From Diplosphaera chodatii (taxonomy: Eukaryota; Chlorophyta; Trebouxiophyceae; Prasiolales; Stichococcaceae), in contig JAALGY010000002.1 in NCBI GenBank assembly GCA_032358165.1, forward strand, positions 1 through 64,000: 64,000 bases of DNA, read 5' to 3'. This document shows positions 53,635 through 64,000 of this stretch, in pieces. The notes below the pieces were generated by a model. It was not told the origin of the DNA and searched no databases. It saw nothing but the letters and a program-made list of their open reading frames with translations. The number at the start of each line of letters is the position of its first letter. Position 1 is the stretch's first letter. A program made the translations under genes and the position numbers.

Positions 53635-55607
53635 CTACCCGATGGTGATGCACCGCACGGGCGCCCCGTCGCTGCCCTGCAGCTTGACGGGCAGGCAGTG
53701 CAGCTGGTGCAGCCCCGGGCCCAGCTGCCCCAGGTTCAGCCCCTCCACTGCGATCACACCCTGCGGCAAAACCATGGCCACGTGTCAGGCACATGGATAT
53801 TTTCAGCGCTGTTTGATGGCATGCAGCACGGCATTCACTTGCAGATCACTCACTTCTGCAAAAGGCACATGCCTATCTGGTCAATGTCTCTCTGATCAGA
53901 CCCGATATCGACACCACAAAGCAGCATGCAGCATCAACGACCGTTCAATACGCATCAGATACTCACACACCTTGCCCAGCAGGGCCTCGTGCGGCGCGGA
54001 CAGGTCGGCGTACGTCGCCACCGTCAGATAGTCGATGCCCACCAGCTGGACATGTGGACGGTGCGCCACCAGCCAGGCGGCGCCGCCGGCGTCGAAGGCC
54101 GTGTAGTCCGTCACGGAGTCGCGCCGCTCCATCAGCCGCCTGCGCTGCAGGAAGGTCACATGTCATGCTGGGGACCATGTACTGGTCCCTGTGCGACAGG
54201 CCGCTGTCACTGGGACATCTGACACAGTCCATGTTACGTAGTCAGCACTCATGATGCAACATATAGCGCCCCGCAGAGCAGCAATGGGCCACAGGAATCC
54301 GTTCACTGAGTCCAGCAGTGCAGCACAACGCAGTGGACGTCTCCACAGTTGACTTACGAAGTGCCAAGCACGCACCGCTTGCTGTTGAGCGTCTTGAACA
54401 GCAGCCGAACCACGCCCCGCGGGATGTGCAGCGCCTCCAGCGCCGCCGCTGCACAAGCCAGCGGCACAGCCTTGTGGGAAATGCGTATTCATCAGGCCTG
54501 TGACATACGGCACTCCAGGTCCAGAAGTTGCAGGAGGCCACTGGCCGGTTCTCACCGGTGATATTGGTGCTGTCCGGCACCTCCACAAGCAGCGCGGGAC
54601 CTGTAAAAGCCCAGCAGCAGACCGTTGTCAGCGCGCCACAAGTGCGCCACAAAGGTATTTCATGTCGAGCAGGAGCACTGCAGACAGCCATGCGGCATCA
54701 GCGCACCGTTCAGTATCTGCAGGCTGAGGCTCTCCACCCCCCGGCCGTCCTTGAACGCCGCATCGCTGTGACATGGACACACACAGTGATCTTTCCTGAC
54801 ACTCGCAGTTGTAATAACTAAAGGCCTGAAGGAACCACGCCTGGACATTCTGTCTCTGTGCAGGTGCACACCTGAAGTGACTGGGCGCATCAAGGTGAGT
54901 GCCTGCAGCAGGTGCTGAGGCGTTAGACCCTGACAGCGCCCTACTATACCATCAGCATGGCACCGCAGAGGCAGGCAGGCAGGCAGGCAGCAAGCATGCT
55001 GTCAGCTGCCATGCATCCTGCTGGCAGCAGTTTGAGCACAGAGTCGGCACCTGTGTGTGCGCTGGGCAGCCGCAGCCACGACTGGTTGCAAATGTCGCCC
55101 CTGCGCCCAGACAAGGTCACTGCCTCTTCATCATTAAGGAATTGATAAGCATCAGTAGGTTGGTAGTCTTGCAAGGCGATGGTCACCTGTCCCGCCGCTC
55201 GTAGGGCTGGCAGATGTCGCTGGGCAGGCCATCGTGCGATTGAAACATGAGCGCTCCGGGTGCAATAGCATAGCTCAGATCCGTGATGGCGGCGCCGCCG
55301 CCGCCGCCGTCGCTGGTGCCTGTGGCAATTGACGGCCGGTACGCCGCGCTCCAGTCCCTGTCGTGCTGCTGCTCTGCAAGCAGGCAAGCAACGTCAGCGA
55401 CAGCGCTTCGCCAGCAGCCACCATGTCACCGGCATGCATGCAGGCAGGCAGAGCATGCAGGCTGAGAGTCCACTGCGATCCTTCACGATGTGCACCTGCG
55501 TTGTTGCACGTGTGCGCTGGATCGTTACTGACTGGAACGGCAGCGGCTTGGCAACAGACAGCGGCATCGCACAGCAGCACGGCCAGCGCCGCCAGCCACA
55601 ACCGCAT
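53635..55607 (-). CDS. Secreted cyclase-family metallohydrolase (PF04199, plant CYCLASE / kynurenine formamidase-like fold)
   Basis: PF04199 proteins include bacterial kynurenine formamidase, isatin hydrolase and plant CYCLASE proteins, the last without a settled substrate. The start at 55607 gives a signal peptide (MRLWLAALAVLLCDAAVCCQ). Exons then encode ITDLSYAIAPGALMFQSHDG, NQSWLRLPSAHTG joined to THLDAPSHF, SDAAFKDGRGVESLSLQILN, PALLVEVPDSTNITG, LEALHIPRGVVRLLFKTLNS, YTAFDAGGAAWLVAHR with LVGIDYLTVATY, and GVIAVEGLNLGQLGPGLHQL ending PVRCITIG and TAG at 53635. The tiny 31-bp exon 54872-54902 restores HTGTHLDAPSH, the metal-binding HxGTHxDAPxH motif, in full. All joins checked keep frame. 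The protein should be exported or enter the secretory system, and the metal site looks competent. Confidence 0.85.
54969..54990. repeat. GGCA tetranucleotide microsatellite
   Basis: About five GGCA units lie in an intron of the cyclase gene. It is a simple repeat with no apparent function. Confidence 0.8.
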
Positions 55608-57207
55608 GCCGTGGGAGCCAATGGTCACCTCTTACTATCAGTGCTGCGACGCGCAATGTAGATCAGCCCAAGTTAAGGTCTGCAGTGTGGCTGTGCAGCA
55701 CCGGATCACTCTCAGATCAGCTGGGATGAGCAGTTGCAAACACCCATTTACCGGCAAGCTGAAGGTCAGTCCGCCGCGGACGCGAATTCGGGTGCAGCAC
55801 TTGGTATTTTGCTACTGTGTGCTGATCACCAATCTGCGGTCAAACCTGAAATGAGCACCGAAGTCAATGATGCTGAGAATTGCATTGAGGTTCCTCGATG
55901 GGTGCAGGCTGCAGGGCACCACTTCTGCGCTTGCCAACATTGACTGTGGCACCAGACGTTGCAGATAGCAGGGCTTCGACCGTGCTGAGCATCAAGGTTG
56001 CCGGCACCAGCCTGGTACCTGCTGCGGTGCTTGTGGATGCTGCGCACTTTGCTGCAGTGACGACAGCACTGCCAAGCCAACCTTATGACGTCTGCGCGGC
56101 ACGGACTTCGAAATTTAACGGACAGCATGCAACAAGGTGCAGTCGTGCTGCACAACATGTCTGGTGCAGCTTCTGTGCAGCTCTGCGGCGTCGCAGCAGC
56201 GGTCGCGGGCAGTACCATCGTGCTCTGTGACGTGCAGGCACCGTGAAGTGCCTGTGCACTAAGCCACGATGGCGTATCTTGAGCCTGCGCGCGAGCCCGT
56301 TCCCAACCTGCGCATATGTCAACTGCCAGCAGCGTTCCCTTGATGGTCCAGGTGCGTGGATGTGCTGCGTGGACTGTGGCACAGCACATCCTGGGGAAAG
56401 TGGGAATATGTGCCACCGCGACACGGCACATCAGACATCCCATCGACTGCGACGTGGCTGGTGCAGCAGATGCAAAATCAACACACGCTGGCGCCGGCAG
56501 CTGTTGGGCTGACGCAAAGCCCTCGGCGGCAGTCAGCCAGGGCTGTGCCCAGCAGGCAGGCTGGCGGCTTCACATTGCCAATGCGCCCGCAGCCGCCGCC
56601 GCGGCTCACCGGTGCAGCACGGCTGGCGCCCACGCCCGTCAGTTCCGCGCCATTTCATGCCCTTGGTGAGTCTGCTGACAGCTGGCGGCTGGTGCCTGTC
56701 TTCCAGGCATGCGCCCAAGCCAACAGACCTCACCTGCGATGGCAACTCAATTATACCAGACGCCTGCTGGGCCAAGACAGCCATGGCGTCTGAAAGCTGT
56801 CAATGAGCCGAATTGGCTATGGTGCGAACCAACCAGCTATGTGCATCTGCTGACAGGTGCCGGCGCGAGGGGCGGCGCCGCAATGGAACTGCGATGCGGC
56901 GCAGGCACAGCAGGATTCCACCGCAGCCTGCCGGGGCCTATTGGCATGCTGCAAGGGGCGCGGCATGGCTGCAGCAAGCAGGGCACAGCGGAGGTCGCAG
57001 GCGCTGAAGGGTGCTTCAGCGCACACGGCAACCCTGCCTGCTGAAGTTCGGTGAGGATAGCGATCTTCAAACAGAGTGTTCTGCACTGTAGCATGCGTAG
57101 CAGCAACGCTCAGCAGCACATGTGCTGGATGCGCCGCTGCTTTTGTGGTGCAATCTGGGTATGACGCCGCATGCAGGGTGTCAAAGGGCGGCGTCCTTCA
57201 GCGACCT
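55608..57207. other. Unassigned region with exon-like blocks
   Basis: Several blocks look coding on the plus strand: TVAPDVADSRASTVLSIKVA then GTSLVPAAVLVDAAHF (55.94-56.05 kb), a block at 56.50-56.66 kb ending at a gtgagt donor, and one at 56.85-57.04 kb bounded by tgacag and a gtgctt donor. They could be exons of one plus-strand gene, but the reading frame of the last two is ambiguous and no family is recognised. An antisense frame at 56817-57119 covers the last block. Confidence 0.3.
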
Positions 57208-57715
57208 TTAGCTGCAATCTGCACAAGGTTCAAGAGCTGCGGGCATGACATGGGTGCAGGCGCCTCTCGAAGCAGCTGTGTCCGAGGTGCGTGCTGGGGC
57301 TGGTGCCCTGTGTGTCGACCCTGTGTCTCTTGAATTTGCTGCGCGCTTCTGGAGCCGCTGCTGCCAGTGCCAGTGCTGTTGGGGCGGCTGCTGATCAGTT
57401 GCGGGTTTGAGCAGGCGAGTCTCAGCGGAGAGCTCGGCGGCCAGCAGCACGTCGGGGAGCTGCCTGCGCAGCGGGCGGCACAGCGGGGCGGCGCTGGGCA
57501 TCGAGCAGCCGCAGCCGGGTCTGCCAGCAGTGCCAAACCGAGAAGGTGCGCCTTTCTCTGAATGTAGTACCTGTGCACTGGAGATCCGGCGCGTTGGACA
57601 GGGCCAGCTTGGGGCACTCTGCCAGCCAGCGGCTGCATCGCCTTTCGGCAGGCTGCACCAGTGCCGCACCTGTTAGAGATTTGAACCCCGGCAACCTGTG
57701 CTTGTGCCTGACCAA
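57208..57715 (-). CDS. Unrecognised minus-strand gene fragment
   Basis: Two blocks read like exons: SRWLAECPKLALSNAPDLQ (57.63-57.57 kb, followed by a gtacag donor) and LCRPLRRQLPDVLLAAELSA then ETRLLKPATDQQ (57.48-57.39 kb). The second lies in a frame that stays open to 57208. The pattern of Leu and charged residues suggests a helical domain. No start, family or neighbour relation could be established, and a different frame of the same strand is open for 196 codons across the block, so the assignment is tentative. Confidence 0.3.
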
Positions 57716-58818
57716 GCCCAGTCAGGCCGCGGCACGACTGGGGCTTGAAGCACAGCCCACGCCGGCAGTGATGCCATGCTCGTGACAATGCTTTGACGTC
57801 AGTAACAGTGATAAGCGCTCGCGTGAGGCGGGATCGTAACAGGAAAACCGCGGGAGCTGACTCCCTCCGTACTGATCCGCGCAGTACTGCAGCTTTAGCG
57901 ACAGCAAGTCATCGACCTACAATTCTGCAGGTCATTCGTCGTTTGCACAGCACCTTTGGCTCCGACGTTAGCTGCAGACTCTCCCGCTAGGAAGTAGACA
58001 GCACATCTAGACAGCGGCGTGGGTCAAACTATCACCGGCCGACACCGGGCCGTGAAATCACGGAAGGCAGGTGCAGCCTCCGCGAATCGTCAACAGGTGG
58101 GCTACCGGTTCTGATAGGCCACTGCTGTGCATACGTTGACTGCATACCGGGGGGCCGTCAGTCGTGTAGCGGCGGCCAGCCGCCCGCTGGCCGGTGCGTC
58201 TTGGCCGACCCGCGGCCCAATACTGCACCCTCACTATCGGCAACCTCACCGCCGATTGCTGTGTTGTGTGCACAACGGCTCGTTTCGACGGTCCTGTGAC
58301 CTAAATCAGACGCTCAGCTTGTGGTTGCGGCGGTGCATGCCTACGGCTGGCTTGCCCTTAGGTTCAAGACATGCGGGTTCGTCCCCCTCGATCGTGATGG
58401 GTGTGGCTGCGACTAGCTCGGCGTTGGAACATGCCTGTGCGCCTGCTGTCATAGAGCTGCTGATCGTCCGCGATCAGCGTAGTGCCGATCGGCACATTGG
58501 GCGGCACAGACGGGCCAACGTACAGGCCAGCTCGGCTCTTGCAGCACTGCATCACGACCGGCAGTCAAGCTGCAATCACCGAGTTCGGCGCAGACCAGCT
58601 GCCACAGTGCTGATTAGCTGTCTAGCTCGATGTTCGTACCGTTTGCAAGGCCATACAGCTGCGATCGGGCCTTGCTTGTGTGCAAGGACAGCCGGTGACA
58701 CAAAAGGATTAGTCATCCCGCCATGCCGCACCCGGCTGAGGCTGAGGTCGCACGTTACACTCTGAACTTGATTCCAGCCCCTGGTGTGTCCTGCAGGGTT
58801 TTGGATCGCCGAGCAGCC
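57716..58818. other. Upstream region of the LPMO gene
   Basis: This stretch lacks the frequent TGCAG intron ends found elsewhere and has a different base texture (more CG and TCG words). A 212-codon plus-strand frame at 58127-58765 has low coding character (Arg/His/Ser-rich) and overlaps no recognised motif. I take the region as promoter and 5' untranslated region of the gene starting at 58819. Confidence 0.35.
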
Positions 58819-61800
58819 ATGAGGACGACCGCATCGCAGGCGCTGTTGCTGCTGGCTGCGGGGCTGGCACTGGCGGCGCTGCCCGGCTGCCACGGCCACG
58901 CCTACCTCATGGTGCGCCGCCCTGCAGCGATACCACTCGCCGTCAACATGTAGGTGCAATTCTGGCGCACACCTGCTGAGCTCCAGCGGCATGCAGTAGT
59001 GCCGCTGCCATGCTGCAGGGCGGGCTGCATGACTGCCAGAGACCAGAGGCTCATGATGATGTCCCTGCCTCCCTGGTCTGCACTGAGCTCGGGAGTTTGC
59101 CCTTCGTGGGGCGCCTGCCGCTGCCTGTTTCACAAGAGCCAGGCGGCGGCGGCTGCTGAGGCGCAGGGTGGCAGCTGGTCTGCCGGTGTGGGCTGCGGCA
59201 GCAGACTGACCCTGGGCTATACTTTGTGATGCAGGAGCCGGCCGCGCGCAACTGGCTGTACGCGCACACGCAAAACTTCTACGACGAGATGAGCCTCAAC
59301 TCCATTGGTGCGCGCCTCAAGAGCAGCTGAGCAGTGCCGCCCGAGCGCCGCCCTGTGAAGGCGTCACGCCGTCGCAACGTCACATACTTTTTCTTAGTTA
59401 TGCCTGATGAGAGGGCTGCTGGCAGGGCGACAGGGCCGCAGTGTAACAGGATGAAGGCGCAATGGGTTTGGACTGACTGCAGGGTATCTCGATGATTGGT
59501 AACACGCTGGGAACTCACTGAAAGGCACCTCCTTGCACCAGGCGAAATTCGAAATTCGAAATTCGAATGTCTGATTACTGATGTCTGCAGGCACCGGGCT
59601 GTGCGGCGGGCAGCAGCCGACGGACGCGCGGTTCCAGGTGGCGCCACTAAACCCTACATCGCCAGACCAGGCGAGCCTGCCCCACCCTGCAGTCAGCATG
59701 CACACAGTGGCTGCAGGCAGCTCTCCATGGCACACGGAAGCACCAGCACAGAAACGACATCGTGGCTGCTTCCCCTGATGCACAGCAGCATGCTCTCATC
59801 TGCTGCAGGGCATCTTTGCGCGCGGCCAGACCACCGCCACGTACATCGAGGTCAGCCCCTGCACAGCTTTTCACGAAAGCTTTGTCTCCGGATAGCTGCT
59901 CTACACCAGTACAGTTGACGACAGCCAGTCACATCTGACTGCCACTTGGATGCCTCCTTTTCAGGGCCAGACCATCCCGGTCCGTATCCACATGTCCACC
60001 GCGCACTGGGGCCGCTTCGAGCTGCGGCTGTGCCCCCTGTCCGACCCCTCCCTGGTGCGAATCTCGAAACCATTGGGTTCATGAGAACCACATCATTCAG
60101 TAGACCTGGCCGCCTGCTCAAGCCGCCAGTCTTAGGAGTCTGCGATGCATATCTGCGGCGGCAGTGACAAAGCCGCTTCGACCGGCCAGTCAGCTGCACT
60201 TTTGCTGAAGACTGCAGCCTGGGGAGCAGGCTGCATGTGGCGCCTGCTGAAAGCCTGCAATGCCCACTGTGCCTGCGCAGGTCACGGAAAACGCTGAGCT
60301 GACGGACGGCTGCCTGGCGTCGCACCAGCTGTACCTGGCGGCCGAGTCCCTGCAGCCAGGTATACGTTTGGAGTAGGGTTTGATAGGGGGTGGGAAGGTG
60401 TCCTGCACCCTCTGCTGCGGCAGTCAGCATGACGTCTGGCTCCTGCATGGCGTGAGCGTGACCACATAAGTGATCCAGCTGCTGCGCCTGCAACTTGCAG
60501 GCATCTCCAACCCCATCAGCGGCAAAGAAAAGGTGGGCACCCTGCACCGCGGTGCCCGTGCTGACTAGCCCTGCAAGAGCAATTCCAGCAGCGCAGCAGA
60601 GCACCGCAGCAGCCCATCTCAATGCTGACGTGTATCGTTGCCCACCCTGCAGTACTACTACTTCACGCGCGCCGACCAGACGGCGCCCGACGTATACGCC
60701 AAGTTCGTGCTGCCGCCGGGGGTGTCCTGCGCGCGCTGCGTGATGCAGTTCCGCTGGGTCACCGGCAACTCCTGCTGGGGTGCGCATGAAACACCAGCCA
60801 CAGCACCATGCTGCGATCCTGCTGCTGCCAGGTCATGGCGCCTTCTGCCAGTGCAGCCCGCTGGTTGGCGGGCATGCGACGTGTCTAGGGCGCTGCTGCC
60901 CCTGCGGTGGCCAAGGCCTGCGTGTGATGCGTGGAGTGCACCCGGACGGTTGGCGTGTTCAGAGGCTGCTACGAGGGTGACATGCGTCTTCCACACCCTG
61001 CAGCGCCGGGCACCAACTACACGTGGCAGATGTCCGTCACGCCCAACCTGCCCGCCTGCGACCCCGCCACCTACCTGGACCCCAGCCAGCGGCCGCCCGA
61101 GAAATTGTGAGCCCGCACAGCGCCTTTTGTACACTCTGAACACTGATTTTCGGGGGCTTCAGATGCACTTGCGGACTTACACCCTCGAACCTGCGCACAG
61201 CGCCCCATGCCTGGGACTGCAAATGTGGCTGCACCGCAGCTGCGTGCGGTTGGCAGTCTGGAGGTCCGGTATGAGCTGACGCAAATGCAGCCAACAAATA
61301 AGCATAACGAATCAGTTGGTGTGGCACTCAGCGCTAAGACATTCAAGCCCTGTGCTGCGCTGCAGCTGGAACTGCGCGGACGTCAGGATCAACAACCTGT
61401 CGGGCCCCTCGCCGCCGCCGCCGCCCAGCCCGCCGCCCAGGCCGCCGTCGCCGCCGCCGCGCGTGTCGCCGCCGCCCACACCCCCCGCAGTGGAGGTGAG
61501 GACCCCACAGAGTCTCAAGTTCATCTTCCGGCTTGTGCCTGCAGCCCGCTGCGATACTGCCGCCCTCTGCCCTCCCCACTCCCCCGGCAGTGGAGGTGAG
61601 CCGCGGGGCAGATCATGCCTTGTGATGGCGGCTGTATGTGAGGCAACAGCATCATGCAGTGCCGTGAGCCCAGGTGCCAGGTTTTGCGCTGTTCATGAAC
61701 CACCCTTGGTGCTGATGAGCACGCACGCCCTCGAATCTAAGGGTAGCTGGCAGCTTCTAGACCTGCTGCTTTGCATGAGCTCGGCAAACACCACCCAGCA

Positions 61801-63801
61801 ACATCCCAGCTGCTTGAGCGCCTCACATATCCGAGACCCTGAAAAACACCCTTCATCAACCAGCACAACCATCCATGGTGGCCATCACCATCGTACCAGC
61901 AAAGCAATGGGAGTAGTTGCCCTGCAGGTTCCATGAATCAAACCATAAACCCTGCTGATCATGTTTGTCCTGGGTGCAGCCGCCCAGCCCGCCGTCGCCG
62001 CCGCCGCAGCCGCCGCGGGCGCCGCAGACCTTCGCGCCCTTCACCGAGCCGCTGTTCCTGTCGCCGCCGCCCCTCGGCGCCGTAAGGGTCGTCGGCTCCT
62101 GGGCCCAGTGCGGTGAGCCGCTCAGCCACCTGTCAGCAGTCAAATAGTGGCGGTATGTAAAGTCAGCTGTCCCATTGCCGCCGCCGGGTGCCGTCAGTAT
62201 TATATTGTCATGGGGGCGGTTTGGTGAGCACCCGCTGTACTAATGCAGGCCACTCGGAGTGAATTGCCAGTGCCAAGTCCACAACCATCGTGCTCAGCTC
62301 ACTGGCTGACACAAGTCAGCGTGAACTATGTTTCCGAGTCATATCTGACGCTCTGGTGGTGGTCACGTTGCAGGGGGACGGTGGGGAAAACCTTCATACC
62401 AGCTTCAGGACATCGCGTGGCCCGACACCGCCTGCATGGACGGCAGCGGCTGCGTGCGCAGCTCACCGGACTACTGGTGGGTGTCGGCAGTCCAGCTGCT
62501 GCCTTCCTATCAGCCGCAGGATGCAGATGCGCATGGTGGCTGTGATAGCTCATTGCATGATGCTGGGCCTCATAGGCCAGTGTTGCCACAGCACAGGCTA
62601 GCTGCATAATCATCAAGCATACAGCCAGTCTGCGTGTAGTGCATATTTCATGCGTACATCTGTGCACACGATCCAAAGCAGAACTGTGGATGCTGCAAAA
62701 CCCTGCAGGCAGTGCCGCCCCGGGGAGCGCCCCACGCTGCCGGCGGCCGCACCAACCAGCGCTCCCGCCACCCCGTCGGCGGCGCCGACCGCCACCCCCG
62801 CCGCTGCACGCCCCCCGGCGTCAGGGGACGCCAGCTCCACGCCACCCGCTGCAGGGCTGCCCACGGTGGCGCCCACCAAAGAGCCAGCCGCGCCGACGGC
62901 TGCCGCCCTGCGGGTCGTGGGGTCCTGGTCCCAGTGCGGTGAGCTCAGCCCTTCCAGAATGTTATCACTGCATTGCCAGAAGTAACAGCTTGGCCGGGCT
63001 GTCGTGCAGAGTCAGGCCTTTGCCACAGTTTTTGGCCCTACTTTTGCGACTTCCGCAAGGGCTACTCCCGCCCACACATGGCAAACTCTGCACGACTGTG
63101 GCCTGCACCCGCTGAGCCCTTCTGATCTGCACTTCTGCTGCTGTTGTACAGGAGGGAAGTGGGGCAACGACAAATATGTACTGCAAGACATCGCATGGCC
63201 CGACACGATGTGCGCCCCCGGCAACGGCTGCGTGCGCGGCTCAGAAGCACACTGGTGAGCTGCCGACCTGGCTGCCCTCACTGCAGCTGTAGGTCATTGC
63301 AAGGCATCAGCGTACACAGCAGCTTTGGGGCACGGCGTGGCGGCAGATGCAGTCTTCTGCATGCGGTCACCCAGCGCAGCATGGTGTCTAGGCATCCACA
63401 CAATGTTGCAGGGTACCTCTTACAAGCCTCACGTGCAGTAGTCCTTGATACTGCACACCTCTACTCGCAGCAGTCATTGCCAGACTGTCTCAAACCTGAC
63501 CAAATAACTGCGTGCAGGCAGTGCCGCCCTGGGGAGCAGTCCACAGTCCCCGCAGCCCCCACCGCCGCCCCAACAGCGGCTCCAACCACCGCCGCCCCTT
63601 CCGCAGCCCCCACAGTCGCACCGGCCGGCTCCGACCTCGAGACGCCGCCGGCCGCCGCCGAGGCGTCGCCGCCGCTGTTCGGGGCCCTGCCCCCGCCGCG
63701 GCCGACCGAGGACCCCGTCACCGCAGCACCCACGGCGCCGCCGACGGCAGCGCCGAGCGCTGAGCCTCAAGTCAGGACCGTTGGCGCCTGGTCCCAGTGT
63801 G
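58819..63801 (+). CDS. AA15-type lytic polysaccharide monooxygenase with CBM1-like modules (3' end outside the window)
   Basis: LPMOs are copper enzymes that cut crystalline polysaccharides oxidatively; AA15 members act on cellulose or chitin. Exons: 58819-58911, 59235-59307, 59591-59637, 59809-59850, 59965-60054, 60281-60359, 60501-60532, 60653-60779, 61004-61106, 61366-61495, 61980-62112, 62374-62476, 62709-62938, 63152-63254, 63518-63801. All joins keep frame. A signal peptide (ALLLLAAGLALAALPGCHG) ends before His27, which becomes the N-terminal copper ligand: HAYLMEPAARNWLYAH, matching the AA15 pattern HGRLxEPPSR. The second ligand is in HMSTAHWGRFELRLCP, and the probable axial Phe in KFWNCADVRI. 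Conserved Cys pairs are in place (GLCGG, SCARCVMQFRW). A Pro-rich linker leads to WAQCGGRWGKPSYQLQ...CMDGSGCVRS...YWQCRPG, a second module WSQCGGKWGNDKYVLQ...WQCRPG, and a third starting WSQCG at the right edge. The linkers are Ala/Pro/Thr-rich. Confidence 0.88.
59544..59564. repeat. Three perfect GAAATTC heptamers
   Basis: Three adjacent copies of the 7-mer GAAATTC, followed by a partial fourth, lie in the intron between exons 2 and 3 of the LPMO gene, about 25 bp upstream of the acceptor. Each unit is AT-rich, unlike its surroundings. Confidence 0.8.
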
Positions 63802-64000
63802 GTGAGGGCGTTAAGCCGTATGTGAACACCTTGTGAAAAGGCCGCGCAAGTGCTATGCCAGCGTGTAAGCGTCTTGGGCCGTACTGAAGCTGTGAGCGGT
63901 GTGGGTGTTGCTGATGTCGATTAGACTGGCTGCAACAGCACGCCCCATTCTGAGGTCGTTAGCTGCCTAATCCTGAGTCGATGAGAGTGTGTTGCGTCAG

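Noticed and set aside
58127..58765. 212-codon plus-strand frame upstream of the LPMO
   Set aside because: It is rich in Arg, His and Ser with no motif, and its end overlaps the region just upstream of the LPMO start. It is best explained as a chance frame in 5' flank.
1..64000. Prokaryotic features (operons, Shine-Dalgarno sites, CRISPR) and tRNA/rRNA genes
   Set aside because: The sequence is clearly intron-rich eukaryotic DNA, and no repeat-spacer array, cloverleaf or rRNA segment was seen.

Overview
This window looks like nuclear DNA of a green alga, probably a chlorophyte. The basis is many short exons split by GT-AG introns that nearly always end in TGCAG, GC-rich exons against more AT-rich introns, plant-like WDR11 and PIG-M protein sequences, and a secreted protein with pherophorin-type (PPSPPP) linkers. 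No prokaryotic operon, rRNA, tRNA or CRISPR array was seen. All gene models were read by eye from conserved exon blocks and GT/AG sites, so exon edges are approximate unless stated.

Layout. 1-5.6 kb: one open exon at the left edge, otherwise mostly unassigned. 6.4-15.6 kb (-): a complete WDR11-type beta-propeller gene. 16.5-19.6 kb (+): a type II membrane glycosyltransferase of the LARGE/B4GAT1 (GT49) type with at least three reading-frame breaks. 20.3-53.0 kb (-): a tandem array of five copies of one gene family, large alpha-helical repeat proteins with a C-terminal U-box (candidate E3 ubiquitin ligases). Copies 2, 4 and 5 look full length, copy 1 has a frameshift just before its U-box, and copy 3 is only a 3' stump. 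A 3.4-kb intron of copy 1 holds scrambled pieces of a PIG-M (GPI mannosyltransferase I) gene on both strands, plus an inverted fragment of the U-box family itself; one further PIG-M exon lies just downstream of copy 1. 53.6-55.6 kb (-): a secreted cyclase-family (PF04199) enzyme with an intact metal-binding motif. 55.6-58.8 kb: coding-like but unassigned. 58.8 kb to the right edge (+): a lytic polysaccharide monooxygenase of the AA15 type followed by Pro-rich linkers and repeated CBM1-like cysteine modules, running off the window.

The genes do not form a pathway. The themes are local: gene-family expansion and decay (U-box array, PIG-M debris, broken glycosyltransferase) flanked by clean single-copy genes (WDR11, cyclase, LPMO). 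Because the flanking genes splice without any frame break, the breaks in the middle are more likely real decay than poor sequence. A 10-bp-period TCTGACA/TGTCAGA motif lies upstream of the first exon of copies 1, 2 and 5 and may be a shared promoter element.
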